Source: Nilaparvata lugens (taxonomy: Eukaryota > Arthropoda > Insecta > Hemiptera > Delphacidae). Taken from it: DNA of 64,000 nt. The translations under genes and the position numbers were made by a program. Positions 46,865 to 59,471 of this stretch are shown one piece after another (within the stretch, counting starts at the first letter, position 1; every line of letters begins with the position of its first letter). Where the stretch lies: contig NC_052516.1 in NCBI RefSeq assembly GCF_014356525.2, forward strand, positions 29,743,973 to 29,807,972, in the 5' to 3' direction. Under the pieces are notes generated by a model. It had not been told where the DNA came from. It made no database searches and worked only from the letters and a program-made list of their open reading frames with translations.

Positions 46865-47519
46865 ATCATCTTATTGTCATTTGGAAGAATAAAATGTATA
46901 AACTCAACCTCTTACATAATTGAACATAATCTTTTAGGTTATTTAGACAAATCAGAATAAAAAATAGAAATACTTGGACAATTTCCTGATATTCAGACTA
47001 CCTCAGATTTGCTAGAGCTATGACCTTCCTGTTTTGCTTTCGGAAGTGCCCAATAAACAATTATTCTCATATTTATACTGTTTATTTTTCTTAGAACTTT
47101 ATTATTATTAAAAATAACGTTATCACCATGGACAAAAATGTTTTTCCGGCTCTCAATCTTTTCTAGTCCTCGGCCTACGGCTTCAGACTTGAAAACCGAT
47201 TTCGAGCCGGAAAAGTCTCATTTTCGGCCCTAGGTGCGAAATATACTATTACTGTTAAGCCGATTGTTGTCGATTATTGTTGTCTTATGCTACTGTTTCT
47301 CTATGACTATGCTAGAGCATAGTTAAGCCTAGTTGAGCCCCACACTCAACGAGCAGTCTCATTGGCCAATGAATCGTATGTGACCTACTCAAGCTGCTTG
47401 CTTTCTATTTGTGGAGAGCTGTGAACGTGACTTATCAACCCATTGACCAATCAGACAGCTTTCCTGGCTAAAGTGTCTATCACATGAGAGTTAAGCTGAT
47501 GAAACAATTCTAGGTCATA

Positions 47520-47684
47520 AGGTGCATACAGATATACACGCCGCGAACATGAGCAATTCACTTTTAATCAGCTGACTATATCTGTATTTTTACAGAAACG
47601 GTAAGATACAGATATAAAAAGCCTGGCATCAGCTGATTAAAAGTGAATTGCTCATGTTCGCGGCGCGTAGATCTGTACGCACCT
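47520..47684. mobile_element. Intact 165 bp MITE, empty site of the 5.2 kb transposon
   Basis: AGGTGCATACAGATATACAC and its inverse bound the element, TA (47518-47519 and 47685-47686) flanks it, and the TIRs run to AATCAGCTGA. ACGGTAAGATAC at 47599-47610 is the uninterrupted target of the transposon found in copy A. Confidence 0.88.
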
Positions 47685-49058
47685 TAAGAGGCTTTATTAT
47701 GCACAGTAGGGTAGGAACATGTTGAAGGAAAAATTGAAGTGCCTGTCCAATCTGAAACTGAAAGTATTTTGAAAGTATTTTCGGAGATGGTGATATCCTA
47801 GTAGTCGATCCTTGATAAAACCTATATCAAAGAGAATATGTATCTTATCTTGCAGCCTATTTGGGAGAGAATGTATCTTATCGAGATGCAATATTCCTAA
47901 TAGGGCCATCTTATCAAGTTATTCTCGGTTTCGTTCCACGGAGATATTTCAAATCTCTAGGATAATCTCTATTGAAGGAATGCTCTACTGGCTCACCTCT
48001 ATAATACGAGCTACAATATTCTAACATTGTATTGTTCACTATCATCTCTCAAATCAAGCCAGTGAGTAGGTTCATCTCATCAAGTTTCTCCCAGATTTGT
48101 TCTTCAGAGTTATCTTAGAGCTCTATGATATCCCCTATAGAACGAATGATTTCGTGAATAACCTCAATAGAACGAACTACCATACTCCAAGTTTAAATTT
48201 ATCTAAATCTAACGATTCATGGATAAAGATTCTACCACAACTATTTGATTCACGAAATTGATTATCTCAACGGTTCTAACCTCTATAGAACGAATACTTT
48301 TGTGGCCAACCTCGATAATACGAACTACTGTTCACTAGGTCTGAGTTTGAATCATTTCTCAATCCGTTTTCTACCATCATTGTTCGTCTCATAAAGTAAT
48401 CTCGAAGTTCTGTAGAACCAGTATAATCTCTATAGAAGAAATAATAATGTGGCCAACATTGGACGGTAGTATAAATTAGTATTGGAACCCTTTTGGCTCA
48501 AGCCAGTGGTACTTTTCTCTGGAAGATATGTTGTGTTAAATTATTGAATACATTATATGATACTGAGGTTGAATAAATCGAAAACTCGCATTTCTCAATT
48601 GACAATTGATTTTATTACATTGTTTCAATCAAACACACACACAAAACAAGTTCAAGCATTGAAACAATTTCAAAATTAGGGAATCATTTGCCGTGTATTT
48701 CTCTGGGCTTTGGACTGGCTTGAGTGGGAGACATGAGACACATTACGGCCAACGCAGCTGCTACGAAAACTACGTAGAAGAACTGTCCAAACAACAAAAC
48801 AGAACAAACATTTTCAATACAATGATACAAATAGTTTTGATACATTTCTCAATTTTTCAATTTCAATTTCAATTTATTTATTCAAAATACAATGATGTCA
48901 ATAAAAATCGTCTTATATGTATATTGAAATTCCGTTAGCTATTATAAAAAATAGACTATATATTATTTTCTATTATATAATACAATACAATGTTGAAGGA
49001 AGCCAGAATTATTGTTCTTAATGGAATGATACATACTTTATTATATATTAATGCAAAT

Positions 49059-49853
49059 GCATATATTGTTTTGTTAGTTGCAAGAAATAAAGAGAATCTA
49101 AAAGAACTTTTCTGTACAGTGATGGATGAGGCTGGAAGTGTGGGTCTGGAAATAATCATTGGAAAAACAAAGTACATGAGAATGTCAGCAAATGAGCAGA
49201 GGAGACAGGTAAATAACTTGAAAATATCAGATGGTTGTGAAATAGAAGGAGTTAGTAAGTTCAAATACCTTGGGGTAATGCTAACTGGTGATAAAAGAAC
49301 AAATAATGAAATATATGACAGGATCATGATTGGCAACCGTGCATATTATGCAAACCAACAAATTTTCAAGAGCAGACTCATTTCGCGTGAAACAAAAGAA
49401 AAAATGTACATGACATTAATAAAGCCGGTTGTGACATACGGATCGGAGACATGGACAATTTTGAGCAAGGATGAGAGAGCACTGACCACATTTGAAAGAA
49501 AAATGTTCAGAAGGATTTGGGGACCAAAATGGGATGATGGAAATTGGAGAGCCAGGCATAATAGTGAGATTGATGAAGCCGTTGGGCAAGAAAACATTGT
49601 ACGGTCCATAAAGGCAAAACGTATAGAATGGCTGGGTCATGTGGCAAGGATGGGTGAAGAGAGAGTCCCATTGAAGATGATGGATGAGATGATGATGGGG
49701 ACAAGGAGAAGAGGAAGACCAAGGAGGAGATGGCTGAATGACGTCCTGGACGATCTTCGGGTGCTAGGAGTGGCAGACTGGCGACGAAGAGCCCAGGAGA
49801 GAGAAGTTTGGAGGCATTATGTAGAGGAGGCCAAAGTCCACCCAGGACTGTAG
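49059..49853 (+). pseudogene. RTE reverse transcriptase, C-terminal third
   Basis: The open frame extends from 48990 but its first 23 codons are host flank. Element coding begins with AYIVLLVARNKENLKELF, the sequence that normally follows the YADD catalytic box, so the copy was cut right at the active site and has no catalytic aspartates. Later motifs are SKFKYLGVMLTGD, LIKPVVTYGSETWTI, ERKMFRRIWGPKW, RIEWLGHVARM and RRGRPRRRWLNDV, a standard order for RTE elements. The frame is intact to the stop at 49851-49853, which suggests a fairly recent insertion. The protein cannot function as a polymerase. Insect annotation often mislabels such fragments as host proteins. Confidence 0.9.
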
Positions 49854-49885
49854 AGCCACATAAAGTAAAGTAAGTAAGTAAGTAG
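49059..49885 (+). mobile_element. 5'-truncated RTE-type LINE insertion with 15 bp target duplication
   Basis: TATATTAATGCAAAT stands at 49044-49058 and again at 49886-49900. Copy A has it once (28905-28919), which is the empty site. The insert ends in a TAAG repeat (about 49865-49882), a typical RTE tail. Length 827 bp. Confidence 0.93.
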
Positions 49886-51489
49886 TATATTAATGCAAAT
49901 TTCGATACATTTTCAATACGATGAAGAAGAAAGTCCGCGTTATATTCTTCTCAATGCATGAACACAACTTGCTTCAAACACCAATTTGTGTTCCAAAGTA
50001 TCAAATTCAATATTGTGATCATATTATAACATGGGAGGGAACAAGTAGAGCTCTGATAGTAGTGGAAAATTTGAACTGAGCTGATAATTTATTACTAGTT
50101 ACCATTTTAATTATAAAAATATGAAACATTCAAGGCAATAAGCACGGTTACACAAAGACCTGTTGAAATTAAATTTCAATTCAAATTCATTTTCAATTCA
50201 TTTTTAGCCTTCTCTAATTTGTACTCGAGTTATTTGATCGGAAAATTTTTTTCCCTGAGAATATCAATTTGAAGAGAGTTATTCCATTCACAGAAAACTA
50301 AAGAAAAGAATCTCATTTGAGCTATTTTTGGTCATTATTTGTAAATTGAATCAATTTATTATCACGAAAGGTCATAAGGAAATATGTATTCGGATTTGAA
50401 TTAGAGTTGAAATGGTCGCTGTGTCGTTGGCAAGTATCAAGAGTATTTTAATAGTTTCTTATAAAGAGTTTTTTAGAGAAAACATGAAAGTAGTGCTTTT
50501 TCAAAAGCGCTAAGATAGGTACTTGTCCAATGTGATAATTATTTTAACAATTAAAGATCAGTGTAGTTGAAAGAATAAGGATTCTTCGATTCATGTATCA
50601 TGAAGAGGCTTATTAAAAACCAATACTCATAAGTGCTGTTTTGAGTGATACAAATTCCTATTCTCTAGAAGATTCTCTAATGTTGAGGAAAAACAAAAAC
50701 TGTGAGTGAAGTAGGTCTACCTGTTGTTATGGAAGTATCAACACATTGGCAGAGAACAACAACTCAGTTGCCTATGTGAGAAAACTCTCTTAAGAATACT
50801 TGATACTCTCACGTTTTCTGTTTCGGCTTAGAAGAACAGAAGATTCTTAATAATTTAGGTTCAAGATTGAATAGACGAATAACTTGAATAAATCAATGAA
50901 CGAATAGGAACAGAGAAAATATCCTAAAAATTTTTATTAAAGAGGCTGATGAGAGATTGCCTCTAGAGAAAAGATGGTGAGCCTATCCTTGAAGCGTTAA
51001 AAAAACTTGCAAACAACAATTTTTGGGAAAAACTAAAGATCTTATATATTGTCGATCCATACAAATAATGTGACAAATCAAGCAAGGAATATTCGAGCAC
51101 AGATAAATTGGCTATAATTGATTCAACTATATCACATAGACAACTGCAAAGCACACAAAAATTCAAACCAAGCACAATTGAAAATAATCACAATCTTGTT
51201 CTCTATCCTAGGAAGACCCATAACCGAGTGCTCTGAATGAGTTTGGTACATACCTTCATAGTGATGATAGTATTGAAGATACGATCTGTCAATGTTGTGG
51301 ATCTGCACGACAATCTCAGGAACTTCTTACTTTTTGAGTGTCGAGGTTGCCGTATTTATATCAAATTCAATGCTGGATTACCGCAGAGGCTGCAAATAAT
51401 AATCAACAGTTCTTTTGTTCAGTTGATTGAAATCCTATTGAAAAATGATCAAATTCTAATTGAATATTGCATCAGCCAGCAATCTTGAT

Positions 51490-52705
51490 CAGAATATCAA
51501 TACTGTAAATGAATTCTTGTATTGGTTAGTCGGTAAGGCTGCGAATAATCACTAGTTCTATTGTTCAGTTGATTGGAATCCTATTGAATGTTGATTGAAT
51601 CCAATTGAAATCATGTTGAATGTTGCATCAGCCAGCACTCTTGATTAATGTCAATACTGTAAATGAATTCTTCTATCGGATTGTCTGAAAGGCTTCAAAT
51701 AATCATCAGTTCTATTGTTCAGTTGATTGGAATCCTATTGAAAGTTAATCAACTCTTTCTTGTATTGGTTAGTCAGAAAGGCTGCGAATAATTACTAGTT
51801 CTATTGTTCAGTTGATTGGAATCCCATTGAAAGTTGATTGAATTCCTTTTGAATTATGATTCAATTATTATTGAATGTTGCGTCAGCCAGCACTCTTGAT
51901 TAATTTCAATACTGCGAAAATTTATTCTTGTATTGGTTAGTCAGAAAGGCTGTGAATAATCATCAGTTCTATTGTTCAGTTGATTAGAATCATATTGAAT
52001 GTTGATTGAATTCCTTTTGAATTATGATTCAATTATTATTGAATGTTGCGTCAGCCAGCACTCTTGATTAATGTCAATACTGCGAAAATTTATTCTTGTA
52101 TTGGTTAGTCAGAAAGGCTGTGAATAATCATCAGTTCTATTGTTCAGTTGATTGGAATCCCATTGAAAGTTGATTGAATTCCTGTTGAATTATGATTAAA
52201 TTCTTATTGCATGTGGCTTCAGCCAGCACTCTTGATTAATGTCAATACTGCGAAAATTTATTCTTGTATTGGTTAGTCAGAAAGGCTGTGAATAATCATC
52301 AGTTCTATTGTTCAGTTGATTAGAATCATATTGAATGTTGATTAAATTCCTTTTGAATTATGATTCAATTCTTATTGAATATTGCGTCAGCCAGCACTAT
52401 TGATTTATGTCAACACTAAAATGAATTCTTGTATCGGTTTGTCAGAAGGCTGCAAATAATCATCAACGTTCTATTGTTCAGATGATTGAAATCCTATTGA
52501 AAGTTGATTAACTTTCTGTTGAATTATGATTGAATTCATATTGAATGTTGCGTCAGCCATCACTCTTGTGATATGTCAATACTGCAAATACATTGCTCTA
52601 TTGGTTTGTCAGAAAGGCTGCAAATAATCAGTAGTTCTATTGTTCAGTTGATTGAATTCCTATTGAATTTGGCTTCAGCCAGAACTCTTGATTAATGTAA
52701 ATACA
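51490..52705. repeat. About 166 bp satellite array, roughly seven units (copy B)
   Basis: Same unit as in copy A with GCGTCAGCCAGCACTCTTGA near 51884, 52052 and variants elsewhere. One unit is shortened around 51745 (AAGTTAATCAACTCTTTCTT joins two half units). Confidence 0.9.
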
Positions 52706-55632
52706 AAGGAAACGCTTCTCCTGTAGCCAAAGCTACGAGAAAAAAACTTTATGAGAGTGAAGTTTCGATTTAAAATATTAATAATTACTGGAACTTCCTA
52801 ATTAGGAAGGGAACAGAATTCCAATTCCAAATCTCTGTTGGAAATTATGAAGAGAGAGTTTATTTTCCAATCTTGATCAAAATAGAATTCCTTTAATCAG
52901 AACATAGGAATTAAAACTTTTCAATGTTTGCATAAAGATGAAATTTTGAAAATTTGAGCAGTAGTTGAGTGGAGCTGCTCCTTTTACTGAGTCATGATTT
53001 ACCCACATAATGTCACTTCGAATAATGATTTCTGAGTATATAGGAGGTCTATGTAGAAGGAGATACAAAAGAGTAGGTTATCCGTCTTGTTTCTCTCAAG
53101 CCAGACAGAGATACGCGCTGCATTGCAAACGAATACTACTCGAGCAGTTCGCATGATGATCGCGGGTCGCGCGAGAACAGAACGCCAACAGAACGCGAAC
53201 AGAGGCAATATAAAGCAGAAATTCGATCTCCCAACCGACCCTTTCACTTTTTGAAACATTGACGAACATAACCTTTTATAATAAAACAAACATAAATAAT
53301 GTACCATGAATATTCTACCATGCATAATTCTCCTGGAAGTGGAAGATTCTGCTAAATAAGTAGGTATTTTGAATTTTAATACTTTGTACAGAAGGCAAAA
53401 GATCAGTTATTACAATTATTAAATACTAAACCTGTAATCTATGTGAAATGCCTTCAGAGATGTCACAATACAAAGGAACGCAATAATCAATTATTGGAAT
53501 ATTTTTAAAGATTTTTTTAAAAGAGTGTGCAATGAATAAGATGTTTTCTCTTAGGCCAGTTTCACACGGCAGAGTCAACCGATACAATATGGAGTTCACC
53601 CTTTTAAGGGTGATTACTATTATTTTATGATTATGATAAATATTATGATTTTATAATAAGTACTATTCACCTATTAGGCCTTTCTGTGGCAGCTCTCCTA
53701 AATGGAGAAGATGTGGAGGAGATAAAGAAGGAAGAGAACTAATTGGAAAAGGGGAAGGAGAAGGATAGAATGCAAGTGACGTGTTTGCTGTGCTTCGTGT
53801 TGTTTTTGCATGTATCAGCAAATAAAACCGCACGGCACATATTCTGGCTGAGACAGCAAAGTGACACAAGCGAGTTGGTTGTGAATTATGAAGGAAATGC
53901 TTGAAGAAATGATCACTTTGAACGTAGATCAAATTTATCATTCATCAGTTTTCCCTATAATTTGAAAGTGTTTCAGTCATAAGGAACTGAAAAATAATCA
54001 CTTCAATAGATTCGTAGATGAAATCGATCGTAGATCAAATCCATCATTCAATAGTTTCTCCTATAACTTTTAACTGTTTCATTCATCATTTCTTTTCAAG
54101 TTTCAAATTTTTCTTCAACCTTGGGAGGGTCTATTGTCACTTCAGTTAGTTTCTCTATGTAATATCAGTTTGAACGAAGATCAAATTCATCTTTCAACAG
54201 TTTTTCCTATAATTTGAAAGTGTTTCAGTCATAGGGAACTGAGAAATAATCGCTTCAATAGATTCGTAGATCAAATCTATCGTAGATCAAATCCATCATT
54301 CAATAGTTTTTCCTATAACTTTAAAATGTTCCAGTCATAATTTCTTTCCAAGTATCAAATTTCTCTTCAACCTTGGGGGGGTCTATTGTCACTTCGGTTA
54401 GTTTTACTGTGCTTAGATGTCGAAAAACCGAAAATAACACAGTGTCTCTGTGATGTTCAAAGCTTGAGATTGTACATTGCTAGACAATTCCTCAATTTAC
54501 TCATCTGTGGAAAAATATCACATCATTATAACTCAGAAGTCGGTCATTAGAACGAATCTAGAGAGTTCAAAATGTTCTGTACAAATTATCCGTTCAATTA
54601 AAAGAGTATGCTATATTAATACTACAATAAACTATAAATATCAAATATTCTGAAACATTTTATGGAACTTGCCAGAGTATAGGGAAAACTCTAATTGAGT
54701 TGTCAATTCATTTTCAACTCGAGACTACACAACTATCAACGAATTATTTCTTCAAAAACAGGCATTCCACTTCTCACTGAACTAATCAAAAGTGAAAATC
54801 ACAAATTTTCATATCATTTGTAAACGCTCCTCTCATCTCTTGTTACAATAAATTCAATCATATTTAAATTCCCGAGCGGAAATAATCGCTTCAAGCAGAT
54901 TTGAATACTACTCTACTCAGATATCAGAATATTTTAAGCAGATTTGAATAATATCCTACTGCGAGGATAGCTGTAAGCTCAGTAATTTGTATACAACTTT
55001 GAAAATGTCGCAAAAAATTACAATATTTCTCATGAATTGATGGTTGTTATTCCATTTCCCAATCGAGAGCATATTTATTCTGGAACTATCAGCAGGATAA
55101 TGATGCTTGGTATTTCTAGAATTATTATCGAGTAGGCTACTATCCAATATATTCAAGTGACTACAATATGAATATATTCAATTAACTCAGTTCAATAAAG
55201 TAATTAATCATTAGGCTGGGGTTGGACCAAACGCACATGGATATCTATTGTGAGATCCACGTCATAATGACAGTGGATAAAGATAGGGAGACAGCGTTGC
55301 CGATTCTTTACTTTGTCACTGCCTCCTAAAGAAAGTAGTTGATACCAGTGAATCTGATATAATATCAACTGTTCGTTCTTGTTTGAAATGATCAATTTTA
55401 TTTTAATCGTCAAGACAGTATATCTGTCAATGATTAAATAATAAACTTTCATTATTGGAATTAGATATTTTGTCAATTGATAATATTTCTACATTGTTGA
55501 AAAACGATCTAACAACATCGCAGAGCTAGGAAAGGATAGCGCTATCTGCTTTATCGAATGATAGACAGTGATAGCAACACCAATGTTAATCAAATACTGC
55601 CATTATAACATGGACCGCTCTATAGTTCACGA

Positions 55633-56483
55633 ATTCTGGAGCATAGAACACTTAGAACCCATTCGACTGTGATGAATATAATGAATAATAATAATAATAA
55701 TGTATTCAAAAGTGTATTAATCCAAAGTAAGTTTTCATTTATTTCTAGCTTTTGAACTGGCTTCATCCTGTTTCTATTAATCTCCGTTCAGAACAAGCAT
55801 TCGTTCATTTGGTCTAAACCAAATCTTATGAGAAAATTGAGTTTCATCAATACTTTCCAATATTCCCAATCAGTTCACTTCGAATAGCGTTCGGAACGTA
55901 TTGATAATTTCAGAGAGTACTGAACAAATCCAATCTCCTGATAAATTCTGAAATGAGTTTCTTGATTTACTTTTCTGAGTTTCAACTTCAGGATGATGTT
56001 GATGAATGGGTTCTGAACCAGTAATTATGGAATAAACTGTCAGAAAGAATTACGAGAACTGAAAAAAGGAGGTGGAAGAAGGCAAAAAAGGAGAAAGAAG
56101 TGGAAGGAAAATGAGAAGGAGAAAAAGGTGTAGAAAAAAGTGATTATAATACAAGCGAATGAATGCATAGGAGTGTGATATGTGGGTGGAAGAGGGGTTA
56201 GAGCAAGACTATTATGGGATTAGACAAGAAAGTATGAGAAGAGAAATAGAATAGGATAGGAAGACACAGAAACAAGGATACAATAATATTATTGGGTTTT
56301 GTTCTTTGGAGAGCTACTATGTTCAGAGTTGAGTAAAATATGAGTTATTCTAAGTTTAGGTATAAGGAGTTGAGAATGAAAAAACAAATGTATTATAGTG
56401 AGATGTGAGAGTAAGGAAGAAGGTTGAAACAAAGCAAGAGTGAGTAGTGAGGGATGATTTATGTTCAAAATTATTAAACTATT
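55633..56483. other. Intergenic, no gene recognised
   Basis: Contains a short AAT microsatellite at 55683-55702 and purine-rich DNA at 56050-56280. No coding evidence. Confidence 0.45.
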
Positions 56484-56622
56484 AAAGAAGGAGAAGGAGA
56501 AGAAGGAGAGAAGGAGAAGAAGGAGAAGAAGGAGAAGGAGGAGAAGAAGGAGAAGGAGGAGAAGAAGGAGAAGAAGGAGAAGAAGGAGAAGAAGGAGAAG
56601 AAGAAGAAGTAGAGGAAGAAGA

Positions 56623-56656
<34 letters not shown>

Positions 56657-56662
56657 AAAGAG
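56484..56662. repeat. (GGAGAA)n / (GAA)n microsatellite
   Basis: AAGGAGAAGAAGGAG-type hexamers turn into GAAGAAGAGGAA toward the right. Leu- and Arg-rich frames on both strands are artefacts. Confidence 0.95.
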
Positions 56663-56879
56663 AATCACGAGAGAGGAACAAAAATACATACAAGAAAAGA
56701 AGGAATGTGAATGAATAAGGACAGGGAAACAAGGGAAAAATCAAGAAAAACTCGTTCGTTATTGATCTTGAGATATATAAATTCACAAATGCAATCCTCC
56801 TCTAATTCCGCAAGTTTCAGGCTCGAATAAATCAAGTGACTGAAACACTTGAAAATTGAATTCCGAATTCGAGTGTTCG

Positions 56880-57060
56880 AGGAGCAGGATGGTGGGGTCA
56901 GGAGGAGGAGGAGGAGAAGGAGGAAAAGGATGAGGAGGAGGAGGAGTAGAAGGAGGTGTTGGAGGAGGTGGTAAAGAGAGAGGTGTTGGAAGAGGAAGTG
57001 GTGAAGAGGGAAGAAGAAAATAGGAGGGGGGAATAATATGAAAAAGAGAAGAAGGTGGAA
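56880..57060. repeat. GGA-rich compound microsatellite
   Basis: GGAGGAGGAGGAG, GGAGGTGTTGGAGG and GAGGAAGTGG runs make a purine-rich tract of about 180 bp. Confidence 0.8.
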
Positions 57061-57258
57061 AGAAAGAATATGGAGATCTTTTTTTTCACCTGTGTTGGCA
57101 GGGGTGAACCGAATTTTACGTCCAATTTAGCTGATTTTCACAAACTTTCCTCATCCGCAGAACAAGCTTTTCCGAGAACTGGGAAAACGAGTTCATTTGC
57201 AATGTGTTTTCCAAAAGATAAGCTTTCCATATGGGAAAAACTTGGTGCTTCATTCTAG
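57055..57258 (+). other. Weak coding-like patch
   Basis: A 67-codon frame includes NFTSNLADFHKLSSSAEQAF and lies after a T-run and ...TGTTGGCAG, which could act as a splice acceptor. There is no recognised family, no donor and no conservation evidence. The start is a low-complexity artefact. It is probably a dispersed repeat. Confidence 0.15.
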
Positions 57259-57936
57259 CGGGACACCAATTAGGCTAATTACGATGTGAATGAGTGGACA
57301 TGGTACACTTTACAGCGGATTCTATCATCCATTCCCTCAAATAAAATTACTTTACATCAAATAAATGTTTGTAAATTATGGAATAAATTTAAATTAACAT
57401 TATTTACTTGCACAGTGTACGCGGTACTCAGTGAGTTCTGCAAAGCTAACAAATTTTAGTGAATGAACTAACATAACCTCGACTCAATAAACAAACATTG
57501 TCAACATATTATATAGAGATAGATATAAAACAAATAATATATCTCATTGCAGTACGTTATATTGCTTTTATTCAGATTAACAACTTTGTTCCAATTAGGA
57601 ATAAACTTCTTATTGAATTGTTTGTTGTAAAATTAGAAAATTATAAATACGAGTACCATGATGTTCAGGCTTATTATTTTTATCTCACTTGTTTAACCAT
57701 GTTGCCGAAAAGTTCCTGTTTTTATTTCAACTTTCTCAGATATGTGTAATATCTTATTCTGTGTGTATCAATGTACTTAAAATACAATGTATTCTAGTAA
57801 CCTTGGAATGTATCGTACTGACTGTCGGAGAAAATGTTTACAGTAATCTTATATAATAATTTCACACTCGACTATTTGTATCGTAGAGACAAAAGATAAA
57901 CTTTAAGATAAAATAAGATAGCTAGAGAATGATTGA
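57259..57936. other. Intergenic, no gene recognised
   Basis: AT-rich. The 83-codon frame at 57498-57749 has no recognisable motif. Confidence 0.45.
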
Positions 57937-58506
57937 GGCTGTACGGTACACTTTTTTCATTATTTAAATTGGATAATTTTATTCAATTCAATTGTTAAGA
58001 TTATTTATAAGAGTGAGAAAAAGTGGCAACTAAAATTTTCAAGTGGTCTAATAAGCGAGTTATGGGTTGTTGAAGTGCTAATTTTACAGATTCCGTTTTC
58101 TTTCCAGATCATAAACGGTTTCTACTATATACAGAACTTCTCTTAAAAATTCAAAAAATTCATCTTGCCAAACTAAAACATTTTATTCACCATATCGTTC
58201 ATGAATGAAAGAGTAACATTTTTTGTAAATTCAATAACTTGTTAATTTTGGCATGAATCGCGAAAAACGCATATTAGATCAAAGCCAATGATATTTTGAA
58301 TGTATTAAAAAATCTCCAATGGAAAATTCGAAACCGTTTATGATCTGGAAAGAAAACGGAGTTCAACACTTCAACATCCCATAACTCACTTATTAGACCA
58401 CTTAAAAATCTTAGTTGCCACTTCTTGTCACTCTTATAATGATCTCAACAATTGTATTGAAAAAGATTATCCAATTTAAATAATGAAAAAATTGTACCGA
58501 ACAGCC
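57937..58506. mobile_element. Foldback element, 570 bp with about 180-195 bp inverted arms
   Basis: The left arm 57937-58132 begins GGCTGTACGGTACACTTTTT. The complement of the right arm (58506 back to 58330) begins GGCTGTTCGGTACAATTTTT. Both arms share AATTGGATAAT, AAGTGGCAACTAA, AAGTGGTCTAATAAG and TTTCCAGATCATAAACGG. The loop is about 197 bp. The arms have diverged by several percent, so this is not an assembly palindrome. Superfamily unknown. Confidence 0.85.
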
Positions 58507-58621
58507 GTTTATACCGAAGATACGTTTATTGAAAAATAATCTTATAATTATCATAATAATCGTATTGTGAATAATAATTTCTAGCAAACAAACAGTGCCT
58601 TGAAGCCTGAAACAATTCTAA

Positions 58622-59459
58622 TGCCGGGTCTACACGACAACGATATTTGCGCAAACTTGGCTCAAAGCCAGGTTTACGCAAATCTGGCTTCGAGCCAAGT
58701 TTGCTCAAACCTCTGTTCACACGACACCAACTTTAACACAAACCTGTATTATAAACTAAACCATATAATATAAATCCAATACGAAGTCTTTGAAGTGTTT
58801 ATAAACTTGAGAAGAATAGTAACTCAAGCCTCCTCCTCCTCCTCCCATACCTCGACCACCTCCTCCTCGACCTCCTCCTCCACCTCCTCAACCCTCCACA
58901 CCGCCAACTACTACTCCTCCTCCTCCTCCTCCTCCTCCTCCTCCTCCTCTTCCTCCTCCACCTTCTCCTTCACCACCTCTTTCTCCTCCTCCACCTACTC
59001 CTCCACCTCCTCCAACTCCTCCTCCTCCTCCTCCCACTTCTCCTCCTTCTCCTCAATAATAATAATAATAATCAAGAATACTGCTTATCAAGTGAAGAGC
59101 GAATAACTATATCTATTACATTACTATAGAGTAAATAAAATAATTATTATCCATTAAAAAATCTTCCTTGTTTTTTAGTATTTTTGAGAATTGACCTCGC
59201 ACATTCTTAATTCGAGGGTGCTGAATCCGAATCTGAAATCGCGAATTCCTTATCTTCATTTTGGAGCGATTCAGGTTTTGATGGATAGATGAGACATAAT
59301 CGTTTCCTAGAAAAATTGACGCAAACCTGGCTGAGATTGATCGAAGAAAGCACGAACCTTCAAACCTCATTAATTCACAACGATCTCCCGTCTACACGAC
59401 GCAAACTTAGCGCAAACCTGGCAGGTTTGCGCTAATATCGTTGTCGTGTAGACCGGGCA
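58622..59459. mobile_element. 838 bp PIF/Harbinger-like non-autonomous element
   Basis: The termini TGCCGGGTCTACACGACAAC and the complement of the right end (TGCCCGGTCTACACGACAAC) extend as TIRs through GATATT and GCGCAAAC. TAA stands on both sides (58619-58621 and 59460-59462), and a 3 bp TWA duplication is typical of PIF/Harbinger elements. The core is a TCC microsatellite (58829-59055) followed by AT-rich DNA. No transposase present. Confidence 0.82.
58829..59055. repeat. (TCC)n microsatellite inside the Harbinger-like element
   Basis: CTCCTCCTCC runs with CACC, CTTC and CAAC interruptions. It gives a Ser/Thr-rich plus-strand frame that should not be read as a protein. Confidence 0.93.
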
Positions 59460-59471
59460 TAATGAAACAAA

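Larger units (their letters stand above)
46865..55632 (+). repeat. Segmental duplication, copy B
   Basis: Collinear with 21588-39457 from ATCATCTTATTGTC to GTTCACGAA. It lacks the 5.2 kb transposon, about 390 bp at 50355, about 220 bp at 53200 and part of the satellite array. It uniquely carries the RTE insertion at 49059-49885 and a ~170 bp block at about 48690-48860. Together with copy A it gives phase and order for several insertions. Confidence 0.85.

Noticed and set aside
48990..49058. N-terminal 23 codons of the RTE open frame as part of the element
   Set aside because: They precede the 5' breakpoint and are present in copy A without the insertion, so they are host flank.
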